A stretch of DNA of 64,000 nucleotides from Hortaea werneckii (lineage: Eukaryota; Ascomycota; Dothideomycetes; Mycosphaerellales; Teratosphaeriaceae), in assembly GCA_037044905.1 (NCBI GenBank), contig JBAOKB010000024.1:186001-250000 (forward strand), written 5' to 3'. Of this stretch, positions 23,706 through 35,390 are shown piece after piece; within the stretch, counting starts at the first letter, position 1, and the number at the start of each line of letters is the position of its first letter. The position numbers and the translations under genes were made by a program. The notes beneath the pieces were generated by a model. The model had not been told where the DNA came from. It saw nothing but the letters and a program-made list of their open reading frames with translations, and did not search any database.

Positions 23706-26027
23706 CTACAGACGAGCCTTGCTTGGAGGCTCAGCGCCGCTCAGGTCGAAGCGGTCAGCCATCATGACCTTGTGCCAAGTCTTGATGAAGTCCTTCTTGA
23801 ACCGCTCCTCAGCCCCGCTCTGGCCGTAGACCTCAGACACAGCACGCAGTTCTGGGTGAGAACCCATGATGAGATCGAAGCGGGAAGCGGTCCACTTCTG
23901 GCCCGTCTTGTCGTTGACACCGGCGAAGGTCTCCTTGTTCGAACCCGTTGGAGTCCAAGTGGTGTTGTTGTCGAGCAAGTTCATGAAGAAGTCGTTCGTC
24001 AGCTGACCTGGACGCTTGGTGAAAATACCGCGGTCAGAGCCATCATAGTTGGTGTTGAGCGCGCGCATGCCACCAAGCAACACAACCATCTCAGGGGCGG
24101 AGAGGCCGAGCAGGTGAGCCCTGTCAACAAGCATTTGCTCAGCACGCACGCGAGAGGTGGAAGATCCGTAGTTGCGGAAACCGTCGGCAAATGGCTCAAG
24201 GTGCTCAAAAGTTGCTGTGTCCGTCTGCTCTTGAGTCGCATCGGTGCGGCCAGGCTTGAATGGCACCTTCTGGCCGGATGCCTTCTCGATAGCAGCGCAA
24301 CCAGCGAGCACAATCAGGTCTGCCAGAGAAACCTTCTTGCCGCCGGAGGCGGAGCTGTTAAACTTCTGTTGCACGCCCTCAAGGGCGCTCAGGACCTGGT
24401 GCAGCTGATCTGGGCTGTTGACCTTCCACCGGTTCTGCGGTGCCAGCCTGATGCGAGCACCGTTGGCACCACCACGCTTGTCAGTGTGACGGAACGTCGA
24501 GGCGGATGCCCATGCGACGAAAACCAGGCTAGAAACGTCCACGTTGGTTGCCAGGATGTCCTTCTTCAGCTTCTCAACGTCGCTGTCGTCCACCAACTTG
24601 TGGTCGACTGCCGGCGTTGGGTCCTCCCAAATGGACACCTCAGATGGGATCTCTGGACCCAACCATCTAGTGCGCGGGCCCATGTCACGGTGCAGGAGCT
24701 TGAACCAAGCGCGAGCAAAGGCATCATGAAGCTCGTCCGGGTGCTCGAGGAAGTGGCGAGACACCTTGTCGTAGGCAGGGTCATAGCGCAGGGCAATATC
24801 AGTCGTCAGCATCGTAGGGCGGTGCTTCTTGTTCGGGTCGAAGGGGTCTGGAATGATTGCCTCGGAGTCCTTCGCCACCCACTGGTTGGCGCCTGCCGGA
24901 GATTTCATTGGCTCCCAGTCGTACTTGTACATGTATTCGAGGTAGTGGTTGCTCCACTTGGTTGGCGTCTTTGTCCAGATGACCTCTAGGCCACTAGTAA
25001 TCGTGTCTGCACCCTTGCCTTTGCCAAACTGGTTCTGCCAGCCGAGGCCTTGCTGCTCGAGGCCAGCGGCCTCCGGCTCCTTGCCAACATTTGCAGAATC
25101 ACCGGCACCGTGCGTCTTACCGAAGGCGTGACCGCCAGCGATGAGAGCGACGGTCTCGTAGTCGTTCATGGCCATGCGACCGAACGTGGTACGAATGTCC
25201 CTACCGGAGGCGACAGGGTCAGGGATGCCGTCAGGTCCTTCCGGGTTGACATAAATCAAACCCATGTTGGATGCACCGAGAGGCTCTTCCAGGTCACGGG
25301 AGTGGATGTCCTTAGAGTCCTTCTTGTGAATATCTCCGTCAAGAACACCATGGCCCTCAATGCCTTTACTGCCATTGGAATAACGAGCCTCGTTGCCGAA
25401 CCAAGTGTCTTCAGCGCCCCAGTACACTGACTCGTCAGCCTCAAAGGTGTCGGCGCGACCTCCGGCGAAACCAAAAGGCTTCACGCCCATCGACTCCAAG
25501 GCGACGTTGCCAGTGAGCAAGAACAAGTCAGCCCAGGAGATGCTTTCGCCATACTTCTGCTTTATCGGCCAGAGCAATCTGCGAGCCTTGTCCAAGTTGG
25601 CATTGTCAGGCCAGCTGTTCAGCGGTGCAAAGCGCTGCTGACCATCTCCGCCACCACCACGGCCGTCATAGACACGGTAGGTGCCAGCGCTGTGCCATGC
25701 CATACGGATGAAGAAACCACCGTAGTGACCGAAGTCAGCTGGCCACATCGGCTGCGAGTCGGTCATTAAAGTGTGCAGGTCTTTCTTGAGGCCATTGTAG
25801 TCAAGCTTCTTGAAAGCCTCCGAGTAACTGAACTCCTCGCCGAAAGGGTTTGTAACTGGCGTGTGCTGGCGAAGGATGTTCAAGCGCAGGTCTTGTGGCC
25901 ACCCTGTTCAGACATTAGCAAGCGTTTTAATCCTCAAGGTGAGGGAAAGACACTGACAATCGCGGTTGCGTTGGCCACCACCGCCGACGTTGGCCTGCTT
26001 CATAGGACACTGTTCTGCAGCAGCCAT
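23706..26027 (-). CDS. katG: Bifunctional catalase-peroxidase KatG
   Basis: Heme enzyme that dismutates hydrogen peroxide and has peroxidase activity. Exon 1 (26027-25958) encodes MAAAEQCPMKQANVGGGGQ plus four residues. A 54-nt intron with a GTCAGT donor and GCTAATG branch is removed so that the family motif RDWWPQDLRLNIL is formed. Exon 2 runs 25903-23706; total 755 residues, typical of a single intracellular fungal KatG. The distal heme pocket RMAWHSAGTYR (Arg, Trp and His near residues 90, 93 and 94), the LIYVNPEGP tyrosine of the Met-Tyr-Trp adduct and the proximal AGGHAFGKTHGA are all intact. The second, non-heme half is also present. The last three residues are ARL, which fits the relaxed PTS1 consensus. 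Confidence 0.96.
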
Positions 26028-26430
26028 GATTGCTATCTTTCGTGGGTGAAGGTTGTAGAAGGAAGAGAGCGAAGGCGAAAGGGAGCGCAACGGCCGAGGG
26101 AGTGTTTATCAAGTGGATATATGCATCATACCATTGGACAAGCTTCTAGATTCACCCCGCATCAACCCCACAGCCAGCTCGCTCACTCGCTCCTGTTACT
26201 GGGTGGGCGGCTATTCCTCTTACGGAAGCAGTCACCGAGCAGCGGCCTCGCCTATACTCTGTCGGGCTAAGCCGGGAGCTTCAGATTTGGAAGCTTTTTC
26301 CGTTTGGCTCACGTCGTAATGGATCTGAGAGCCAAATCGAGTGGCCAACTGTAGTCGTGGCGACCGCCTGTCTGCGAAGCACTCCTAAATCTAGGCACCG
26401 ATGACATCTCCCGATGTACGTTCACGGGTC

Positions 26431-26502
26431 GGAACACGTCTTCTACAGTGCAGGAGATATAATTTCTTTCGGAAGACGTCTTCTACACAGGAGATATTAT
26501 CT
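26431..26502. repeat. Direct repeat pair, about 34 bp, period 40
   Basis: Two adjacent copies start GGAACACGTCTTCTACA (26431) and GGAAGACGTCTTCTACA (26471), each followed by a CAGGAGATAT block. They differ by a few substitutions and a three-base gap. The repeats lie upstream of katG, about 400 bases from its start codon, so they could be in its promoter. Confidence 0.6.
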
Positions 26503-27854
26503 CTTGACATAATCTGATTTGGATGACGTCAGTCTCCGTTTTCCACTGTCTAGTCTGTCTTTAACGAACAGCCGGCGCGCAAAGACGTCAACCGGACTTC
26601 AAATGCTAGGCCAAGCAACGGGGTACAATACGCGTTGCAGCGAAACGGTGAATTATGGACATGTCCCCAGTACCTGACGTTCACCCTGGTGGAAATCAAG
26701 TGAAGGCCACTTTGTCTTTCAGTGTTGATGCTGAAGGTACCTGTAGAGTGCTTTAGTGATTCGCAGATCTCTGATCCAACTATCTCCTCTAACAAAATAA
26801 CAATATAAGAATAAAATGTGGCTAGCCTACAAAGTCGACTTTGACCAGCGCTCCCGGGTTTGATGATTTCTGCAGACACTCTATATTGCACCCTCAGTCG
26901 TTGCCCAATCGCAAAATTGAACAACGACTTGTCTGGAAGTATCCTTATCAAAGAAACAGCGCAATACAATCAGAACTGCCTTGTGGTCGTGGCGGTTGTT
27001 GTTGAGCTGGGAATTGATTCGTGAATCAACGATGTGCTCGCTCCGTCGCTTGAAATGGGAAGACAGGTATTCTCTTCAACGATGCAAATAGACCAGAAGT
27101 ATTGAAAGTCGGTAATGTCACTGTTGCTTCGTTAATAATCAATGCTGTAGTCCCTCACATCGCCAAAAAGCACGGAGCAGGTCTTGAAACAGTCGACGTC
27201 AAATCGAATAGGCCAATCTGCTTCCTGCGATCAAGGACGGCTTTTAAAGCGTAGAGACAGCCTGGAACTGTTAACATAGCGTGTCGTCAATGATATATCC
27301 ATTTGTCTTTCGAGACCCTCAATGAGTGTCTATGAAAATTGCTCTTGCAAGCTGCTCTATAAAAGTGCGCGGCGTCAAACGAAACGTGGGATCACAACCT
27401 GTCGAAGCAGCAATACTCGAGGCAGCGTTGTGATTACTCTTAAGCGAACTAGACTGCAGCATAGATACTGCATAAGCCGATGCAATCGATCGTTCAACTC
27501 AATCGGACGATCCAACCTGTGGTATACGCGGATTTCCTCTCAGTATTGATTATTAGTCTTTGATCTAGATTGGAACACGATCAGGTCTTGAATAGTAAAT
27601 GTTTCTCTTTCTATCCTTGATGGTACCAAACGTATAATGCAAACTCTGCAAGGTCTATCTTCGATTTGCTTCAAAGCCTTGAGCTTGTATTATCTCTCTT
27701 CCTGAGTAATTCTTGTATCTTGACTGCTATATTTCGACTTGCTTTCACGATCAAAGTTCCGCGACCATCATTGCGACTTGATACCCCAAACTGAGGGTGA
27801 GAGACGACCAGGTCATAGGATGGGTCTGAGTTGCATGACAGTCGTACTTCTGTT

Positions 27855-28034
27855 CATGATCGTGAATGCATGAAAACAATTGGCAAGGTTCATTATTTGG
27901 CATGCGAGTTGCTGACCAAATGGACTACAGCTATGACCACATTGAATTGCTTTCATGACGAAGTCTTGTAATGTGGCTATTCTTGATCGTGAATTCATGA
28001 AAACAATTGGCACGGTTGATTACATGCGAGTTGA
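27855..28034. repeat. Direct repeat pair, about 55 bp
   Basis: Copies at about 27855-27913 and 27982-28034 share GATCGTGAAT, then CATGAAAACAATTGGCA, then a GGTT-ATTA block and CATGCGAGTTG. They are separated by about 70 bases and differ by scattered substitutions and one short deletion. Confidence 0.6.
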
Positions 28035-28043
28035 ACTGTAGTG

Positions 28044-28109
28044 AGATATAGCTCAGGATCAGCAAGCAAAGCTGAGTAGATATAGCTCATGACCAGGAAG
28101 CAAAGCGAG
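28044..28109. repeat. Tandem repeat pair, about 33 bp
   Basis: Adjacent copies both begin AGATATAGCTCA and continue with a variable GATCAG/GACCAG block, then AAGCAAAGC and GAG. Two copies only. Confidence 0.6.
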
Positions 28110-28680
28110 TATTAGATGCGAAGCAGCAAATATGCCTTTGCTCAAGGTCAAGTTGTAGATCAAATTCGTGGTCATAGATCTGCAGTATTATGGCTGACAC
28201 TACATCTTAATTGAATTGAGGCATTGAAACCCAGTCGAGCCAGAAATGTCCTGCACCAACGATCCCTAGTTGAAATCAGTGAGCAAGCTCTCGTGTCTCA
28301 TTCTGCGTTGTAATCTGATCTTTGCTGCTTTACATGACTTTTCACAACACGTTTGCCAAGAGGCTACCTCGTCGCCTGTGCCCTGAGACCAGATATTCAA
28401 GTGACTACGCTTAAATGGCAATTATGAATCACATGGAACGGCTTTCTCCTCCGATCGAGGCCCCGGTATCGACATGACAACCAATTTGTTACAGCCCTCT
28501 TGCGAACGCAATCTGGTGAAAGTCTTGAACGCAGAATCAGACTTTCCATTGATCAAGATGATAGCGTCCGCTAATTAAGTGTAATTGTCTGTCGACGACC
28601 GCCCTAGTCCTTAAAAAAATGCTATCGTCGCACCTCGGTTTTGAATGATTATTGACCGGCGTCGTCCGAGGCCGATAGCT

Positions 28681-28861
28681 GGAAGAACATGCAATCCCAG
28701 CAGTAACTGTGAAACCTCCAAGCATCGGATGCATTACGAGTAAAAGGCAGCGTTCATGTTGGACAATGCACGGAAGAATGTAAAATCACAGCAGTGACTG
28801 TGAATCCTCCAAGCATCGGGTACATTTTAGGTAAGAGGCGGCGTTCATGATGAACAATGCA
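28681..28861. repeat. Tandem repeat pair, 91 bp
   Basis: Unit 1 starts GGAAGAACATGCAATCC at 28681; unit 2 starts GGAAGAATGTAAAATCA at 28772. Shared blocks include CTCCAAGCATCGG, GGCGTTCATG/GCAGCGTTCATG and ACAATGCA. Most differences are transitions (A/G, C/T), suggesting an old duplication, possibly mutated by RIP. Confidence 0.65.
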
Positions 28862-29809
28862 AAGAAGATGTCGTTCCCGTACGCAGTACAGTTCGAACGC
28901 TTTGCAGAAAAATTTCCGACTGGCGGTACCGCTCTATGCTGATAGGTCTCGCCAGGTTTCTATATCTCTGCGCTATCGTACCGCACATCCGACGTAGCAA
29001 GGGTTTCTCTACAGCAATGAGATGCGTTCGAATATTGCAATTCCATGGGAATTTTGCAATGTCATCGTGGCCCAGTACACAAGGTCCGTAGAAAAGCAGT
29101 CAGTACTATATGCGTCGGGCCCAAAAGCTCGTTAAACCATGCTATGTGTGTTGCACGACTGCAACGTCGTCTCTCCAGATGTGTAACTTGCAAGTACCCC
29201 AGACAAGATGATTTGAGGCGGACAGAAGACCCGTTGTGCCGTTGAATCGCCTGAGAAACAGTGCAGATGAAGAGGAATGTTTCCTGTGTCATGACACTCT
29301 TCGTGAATGCTACGTTCGATAAAGCCTTGATTGAACGAGGTGCCAATAAAGCACCTTTTTACTCACGTCTTGTCTTCTTATTTTGCTTCACTTTGGACGA
29401 GCACAAGCGTCTTCATTGCAAAACAAACGCAGTAACATACCAGCCGAAGGAACACACATGATGCGGCCAACCACATTGCGTGCAAGCAACTCGTATCCGG
29501 TGGCGAAAAAGCGAGGGCAAAGTACGATGTTCTAGATGCCTTCACATGAAAGCGCTAGAGGGAGGTTGGAAGAAGGGTCGAGGCGCTTCTGACGCTGCGA
29601 CCGTGGCGTAGCGCATTGTGGCGCTGCAATGACGTAGCTGTTGCCCCTCTTTCCAAGTGAACAACGAAACAAGGAGGCCACAGCACAAAACACGCAGGAC
29701 CGCACAATTCGCGCAACTCCTTAAAAACCAATTGAGACCTCTACCTACTGCCATACAGACCACCTTGCACACTCCAACCGCGTTTGCGTCCACCCCGAAT
29801 ACCCTAAAC

Positions 29810-30831
29810 ATGTCGACCGTTCACGTCAAGGGCATCAGCTCTCAGACCAGCGAGAAGGAGATCCGTGACTTCTTCAGTAAGTACTCTGCAAACTTGCTCA
29901 GACCTTGATGGACTCATGCTGATCATGTCGTGCTTGCACAGGCTTCTGTGGCAAGATCCAATCGCTGTCTGTCACGCCAGAGTCTTCCGACGCCAACAGC
30001 ACCCAGTCTGCAAGCGTCACCTTTGAAAAGGAAACCGCAGCAAAGACCGCTCTCCTTCTTGACAACACGCAGCTTGGCCCCGCACAAGTCAGCGTCAGCT
30101 CCGCCAAGTCGCTCGACGAGGCCGCTGGTGGCAAGACCGCTGGTTCATACGACGAGAAGGGTGAGGATGGCGAGATCCCACAGGAGGACAAGCCGCGCTC
30201 GCGCATCGTCGCCGAGTATCTTGCCCATGGCTATGCCCTCTCCGACAATGCCGTGCAGCGCGCCATTCAGATGGACCAACAGCACGGTGTCAGCAACCGG
30301 TTCATGAAGGCCCTCACCGACTTCGACAGCAAGTACAAGGCGTCTGAGAAGACCAAGGCCATGGACGAGAAGTATGGCGTCTCCGCTCGCGCTGGTGCCG
30401 GCTGGAGAGGCATCACTTCCTACTTTGAGCGCGCCTCGAACACGCCGACTGGCCAGCGCATTCGCGCGTTCTACGACCAGGGTCAGAAGCAAGTCATGGA
30501 CGTTCACAACGAAGCCCGTCACCTTGCCGATCTCAAGAGCGGAAAGTCTGCCGACCAAATGGGCATGCACCAAGAGGGCGACAGGACCAAGTGCAACTGT
30601 GGAGGTGCCACCGGCTCTTGCCCATGCGCCCCAGGCACTTGCGGCTGTGCCAACTGCTCGAAGAACCCGGATGAGAAGACGACCGATGTCACGGCTGAGC
30701 AGGCAGAGATGGAGAAAGTGACCAAGGGTGACGGCAAGGAGGGCACTAAGTGCAACTGCGGCGGCGTGGATGGAAAGTGCCCATGCCCGCCAGGCCAGTG
30801 CACCTGCTCCGGCTGCTCGAAGGCCTCTTAA
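29810..30831 (+). CDS. RRM protein (Vip1-like) with duplicated metallothionein-like cysteine tail
   Basis: A 318-residue protein from exons 29810-29876 and 29942-30831 (65-nt intron, GTAAGT donor). Residues 1 to about 80 form an RNA-recognition motif: MSTVHVKGISSQTSEKEI, then IQSLSVTPESS and SASVTFEKETAAKTAL. The centre is helical and resembles fungal proteins annotated as Vip1. The C-terminus carries two cysteine clusters with identical spacing, C-x-C-x6-C-x-C-x4-C-x-C-x2-C, separated by about 45 polar, acidic residues. Each cluster has seven Cys, as in metal-binding thiolate clusters. Metal binding is inference. I recall one such tail in related fungal proteins, so the fusion itself may be normal for the family. 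The gene is intact. Confidence 0.85.
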
Positions 30832-31348
30832 TGTTCAACAGAAGGCCAGAGTGTGCCCATTCGTTAGGTGATGATGATGTTTTCCGGAAAGCGTTTTATG
30901 ATACCAGTAGTGATGCTTAGACATAGCCAGATAGCAAACTAACGACAAATCTGAATCTGATACGTCGCTTAACAAACCCTTCACGCGTACTGTCACGTTT
31001 AAATCATTCGACACTGGGTCCTTCTAGTCCAGGGATGTCCACCAATTCCGAGTAAATTCACGACCACTCGTTCCGTCTGCACATCCGGTCAGACGAAGCT
31101 GTTCGCTGATCGTACGAGGGCCTTGTGCCGGTCCATCAGCCGAGCAGCAGCGGCATAAGTCCGCGGCTGCGGGATCGGAGGGTTATCTTATCAATCAAAG
31201 GCGCGTGTGCATGAGATGAAGATAAAATATCCGGAGCTGTACAAAGGTTGAAATACTATGATTTTGCATGGTCGTACCTTTTCTCTAAACATCTGCGTGA
31301 CGGCTTTGTAATTTGATTGCCAAATACCATCGCTTGCAACATCTGAAA
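30832..31348. other. Intergenic spacer
   Basis: 517 bases between two plus-strand genes. The stretch 31195-31320 is AT-rich (AAGATAAAATATCC and similar) and may be the promoter of the AMID-like gene. Nothing else was recognised. Confidence 0.4.
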
Positions 31349-32840
31349 ATGCTTACAAGGCCAGTCATCGTGGTAGGCGGCAGCTATGTCGGTGAGCACA
31401 TCAATGTCTTTCAGCAGGAGAAACATGAGCTAACAGTCAAAGGCATCAATGCCGCACAACAATTGGCGGCAAATGCTGAAGGTCGCTTTCGAGTGTTGCT
31501 GATCGAGAAGAATTCACATTTTCAGCATCTTTTCGCCTTCCCAAGATTTGCCGTAACGACAAAAGTGAACACGCAAAAAGCATTCATTCCATTTAAACCT
31601 GGTGTCTTCGCCAATGCACCGCCTGGATCAGGGGATGTCGTGCAGGCCGCTGTGACCGATTTGACAGACTCGCATGTGAAGCTCGATAGAGCAGTGCAAT
31701 TTGATGGGCAGCAGCTCGACCGCATCCCCTATTCTTATCTGGTGAGCATTGCTATTTTACAACCTTTTTGCTGCTCGACATTGACACCTTGATAGGTTAT
31801 GGCCACGGGCACTAAACTCAGACCGCCAAGCAACATGCTAGGTTCCGAAAAGCTGGACGGTGTGAATTATTTACGCAAGCATGCAGAGAGCGTGCAGAAA
31901 TGTAAAGCATGGTAATCATTGGCGGTGGAGCTGTTGGTGTCCAATTGGCTACCGATGCTAAAGAGCTCTATCCGGGAAAGTCCATCACGCTTGTCCATTC
32001 CCGCGAAAAAGTCATGAACCGATTCCATCCGAAACTTCACCACCTTATCGAAGAGCGCTGCAAGGAGCTAGGTGTCGATCTCGTCTTGGGATCCAGGGTT
32101 AAGCTACCTCCGCAAGGGTATCCAAACAGTGGCGAAGAATTTGAGGTCGAGTTGCTAGACGGCAGGCGCATTCCTTCGGACTTTGCAGTAAACTACACCA
32201 TGCTCTATCTCAAGCCTGACTACGTTGCTAACTCTCAACCAGGTCATCTGTAACGGCCAGACGCCTCAGTCGGAGATACTGAGGTCCATCTCACCGCAAT
32301 GCATCGACGCACAAGGGTTTATAAGAATGAAGAAGACTCTGCAGATTGACGACGACAATTACCAGAATGTTTTTGCGCTAGGTGATATCGCTGCAACAGC
32401 TGCGCACAAGGCCGCAAGGCCGTAAGTGTTTTGAAATTTTGGCAAATGTTGAAACGACTGACACTTCCCTATAGTGCATTGCGACAAGCAGAGATAGCGA
32501 GAGCCAATGTCATTCACTCAATAGCCGGCGAACCGCTCGAAGACTATGAAGTGACCGACCCAGCAGCAATTCACTTGACCCTGGGCATCGTAAGTAATGT
32601 CCTCTCACGCGCCTTGATGCAGTCAAGTGGCGTGCTAACCTGCATTCAGACCAAGAGCGTAATTTTCCGCAATCCATTGCCCGGCTCTGATGAGCCTGTA
32701 ATAATACCAAAGGACGACGGGTAAGCGCCAGAACTTTTGACAAAGCAGGGAGTACGACTGACTGTGTGACCAGAAAGCTTGACATGGGCATTGATGCCGT
32801 TTGGGACCGTCGCGGAGGGGGCCCAGATCCTATGCTATGA
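31349..32840 (+). CDS. AMID/AIF-like FAD-dependent oxidoreductase, one apparent frameshift
   Basis: Pyridine nucleotide-disulphide oxidoreductase of the AMID/FSP1 (apoptosis-inducing factor-like) group, probably using NAD(P)H and FAD. Seven exons: 31349-31391, 31443-31741, 31796-32187, 32243-32421, 32475-32589, 32650-32720 and 32774-32840, with introns of 51-60 nt. The first FAD-binding glycine motif (IVVGGSYVG) spans intron 1. Then come VLLIEKNSHFQHLFAFPR, the LVMATGTKLRPPS segment and the second dinucleotide fold VIIGGGAVGVQLATD. GDIAATAAHKAARP is the C-terminal FAD-contact motif. Between SVQKCKA and the second fold the frame changes, with one base missing near 31907-31910; without it translation stops at TGG TAA. 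Corrected length is 388 residues. No splice alternative fits. Confidence 0.88.
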
Positions 32841-33012
32841 GATATGTAGACTCAAGCACTTAACGCTTCCGAAATTTGCGAGACAAATCGAGGGGCAGCG
32901 AATGGCGGAGGCAGTATTGGGTTGAATGCGTTCGATTCACTTATAAAGCTTATCTCTTGTAAAGGTCGGACTCTGGCCTGGTCAGATGTACAGGAGCATT
33001 GCCCTACTTTAT

Positions 33013-34114
33013 TTAATTCTTGACTCGCCAGAGCCACTGTTCAAACTCCACCTCTCCGACCCTTAGGAATTTCACCAACAGTGGACTTCCAGTTCTTGGT
33101 CACGCCAAAGTTCTCGAAGCTGCTTGGCTTAGAGACCAACTTTTCCAAAGCTGCAGCTTCGCAGCTGTCTTTCCCTTCGCAGAGGATTCTGGCGTCGCGA
33201 CTACGCTGCGCAAAAACGCACACGCGTGCCTGATCCGAGTGCATGCCGCATATCTGCAGTGCATCGTAGTATAATCTGGGCAGTCTCAGGTCCATGACCT
33301 GTTCGCTTTCGTAGATGCTCAAGAGCTGGCGACAGTCGGCTAAAGCCCTGTCTGGCATGTATCTCACCCGTTTTGGGTCGCCGATGGCCTCGTCTAGCTT
33401 TTGTGCTTTCTGCAGTCTCTCGTCGCTAATCTTGCGGGCTTCAGGTCCCAAAGAGCAAAGTTCACACGAGCAATCGAAGCCGAAATAGGTCTTGATGTTA
33501 CTTCTACGTTCTGTAGAAGGTCCGCCGGCAATGTACGACAAGGTGAGCTCGCATCCAGGCTCGATATCCCTAACCGCATGCACTAGCATTTTCTGGTGTT
33601 TGTCGCTCCAAGCATGTTGAGCATTTGGAAGGCAACTGTGATTGATGCGGGCGACCAAAGGGAAAATCCCACCAACGTCGCTGCTTGGACCTAGTGGATA
33701 TCCGTTGGAGCGGACAATGTTGCTGAAGGGATCACTGCCTGGGTTATTGTTGTGCAACGATAGGAAGGCACGCTGACCCTCCTTCGGCAACGAACGCACT
33801 ATCCTACCCAAGTCTTTTTCGATGTTGTTAGGATCTTCCAAAGCATCTGTAGTGAACAGCGGCGGTTCACTGATGATACATGTTCCCTTGGGGATAGACT
33901 GGCTTGCAATGAGACCTTTTCCTTTGCCTGGAACATTCTCCAGCGTGAAAAGTTGGTCTTTCTCGGCCATATCGATGGTTGAAAAGCTGTCTTGATCACA
34001 GGAAAGCCCACAAAACCTAGCTGATTGTCTCGGAGACTTTGGATGTTCGCCTTGGGGCACTTCAGTCTCACCAACAGGGCTCGCAAAATCATGATTGCAA
34101 GTAGCAGTTGACAT
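33013..34114 (-). CDS. SET-domain protein, probable C-terminal frameshift
   Basis: Probable lysine methyltransferase-like SET protein of the SMYD/SET5-related fungal group. The SET domain starts near residue 57 (NVPGKGKGLIASQSIPKG). It has the cofactor motif INHSCLPNAQHAW and the ELTLSYI motif, followed by a Cys-rich post-SET (FDCSCELC). The C-terminal half is helical. Reading the ATG at 34114 in one frame ends at 33041 with RRGGV. Dropping one base near 33056-33062 yields GEVEFEQWLWRVKN before a stop at 33013, which looks like a genuine helical C-terminus. I therefore extend the gene to 33013 (366 residues). The natural substrate is unknown. It is convergent with the AMID-like gene. Confidence 0.82.
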
Positions 34115-34730
34115 ATGCCAAGACGAGATGCACTATGGATTTGGCTCTGTGCTAATGCTCTTAGCGGCGGCGGCGGAGCAAACTACCGTCCGTTCCTTCT
34201 TCTGAAGCGTGCAATAAACATTCCGTTGCAGACTGGCAGTAAATTAAAGATGCTCTGGGGGATCTAGGCGAACAAGAAATTGACATCTTGCACAATATAA
34301 ACTCAAGTCGTCATCTGGGCCTTCCAATATTCAAACACGCGTGTCCGTTCTGCAAATGTCGAAACCTGTGACATCGGGCATTCTCAAATACCTATAAAAG
34401 CCATGGTGTTTGTCCGCCTCGCGAGCGGTTTCGTGTTGATCATAGGATGTACTGACATCGATAACGCAAGCGATTCCTCCAGCCCAGCTACTGCCAGGAA
34501 TTGTGTATGCCTCGACATCCGTCCAAGGTGATTAGAGGGGGGCCGAGTAAAACTGGCATGTGATGTTTTCTTTATGAGCTGTGCGACGGCTGTATACAGA
34601 TGATCAGGATCCCAGGTTCTCTGTGATAGAAATGGTGCTTCTCGGTTTTGATTTGCAGAAAATGAAGAGAAAATAGTTCTCCGTCAAAGTCGCGGTAGGA
34701 CGCACCAATGCCATTGTATGTTGACAGGCG
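34115..34730. other. Intergenic spacer
   Basis: 616 bases between two minus-strand genes, so it is the promoter of the SET gene and 3' region of the F-box gene. I see a possible TATA-like TATAAAAG at 34394 on the plus strand but no feature with good support. Confidence 0.4.
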
Positions 34731-35390
34731 TTACATTATGATGCAGTCCGAGTGCTCATACTGATTTCGGCGTGTTGCGGCCCTGTCCTTTTCAACTTCG
34801 ATCTCCTGGGTTCGCTTTTCTATCCGCTTCATCATCAAGTCGCCTTGACTCCAGATATGATCCATAAGCTCACCCAAGCTCCACTGCTTGCCACCTTCAA
34901 TACTCCAGTAGTCGTTGACATCCGGACCGAGCCACACTGCGACTTTACTGGGACAAGTCATAACTGTCATACGTCTCCAAGAAGCGTTTCTGCGCCGGAG
35001 GCTCTTCAATTTGGCAAGAACACGATAGGTGTATGTGATCCAAAAGCCAGTAGGTGCGCTACGTGTGTGCTGGAAACCATTCGAGCTCGGCGCATAGTAC
35101 AGGCAGACGACCGGCATCGAGAGCCGCAGGTGATTGGACCACCAGTCAAGGAGTTGCTGTGGTAGTTGTGGCAAAGGATTATCACTTGGCAGGAGAGGGT
35201 TGATCAGTAATTCTGTAGAGTCTTCTTGCGTCTCCAGGAACATTCTTTGGCGCAGTCGTCTTGAATCCCTGATGACATTTCGGAAGAGGGTGTTCGTGCG
35301 CTGCAGTCGATAAAGTTGATAGAAATCAATGTGTTGCAAAACGAGCTCAAGCAATTCTGGAACCGCGAACACTTGCGACGCCGCTGACAT
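34731..35390 (-). CDS. F-box domain protein
   Basis: A 219-residue single-exon protein. I chose the ATG at 35390 because the F-box begins directly after it: SAASQVFAVPELLELVLQHID, then FYQLYRLQRTNTLFRNVIRDSRRLRQRMF. Upstream in-frame sequence has no family character. The region after the F-box (LPQQLLDWWSNHLRLSMP ... GFWITYTYRVLAKLKSLRRR) resembles the variable region of small Dothideomycete F-box proteins. The C-terminus is a charged helix. Role: probable adaptor of an SCF ubiquitin ligase; the target is unknown. Confidence 0.8.
   Translation of the reverse strand: MSAASQVFAVPELLELVLQHIDFYQLYRLQRTNTLFRNVIRDSRRLRQRMFLETQEDSTELLINPLLPSDNPLPQLPQQLLDWWSNHLRLSMPVVCLYYAPSSNGFQHTRSAPTGFWITYTYRVLAKLKSLRRRNASWRRMTVMTCPSKVAVWLGPDVNDYWSIEGGKQWSLGELMDHIWSQGDLMMKRIEKRTQEIEVEKDRAATRRNQYEHSDCIIM

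Larger units (their letters stand above)
26028..29809. other. Large gene-empty region with diverged short repeats
   Basis: A 3.8 kb stretch without supportable coding sequence, somewhat richer in A+T than its neighbours. It contains several pairs of short direct repeats, listed separately. Copies differ largely by transitions, which would be compatible with repeat-induced point mutation of old duplications. No transposase, terminal inverted repeat or tRNA was recognised. Confidence 0.5.

Noticed and set aside
23772..24989. 405-codon open frame on the plus strand
   Set aside because: It lies wholly antisense to katG, whose protein is unmistakable. The translation shows no domain and looks like a codon-bias shadow.
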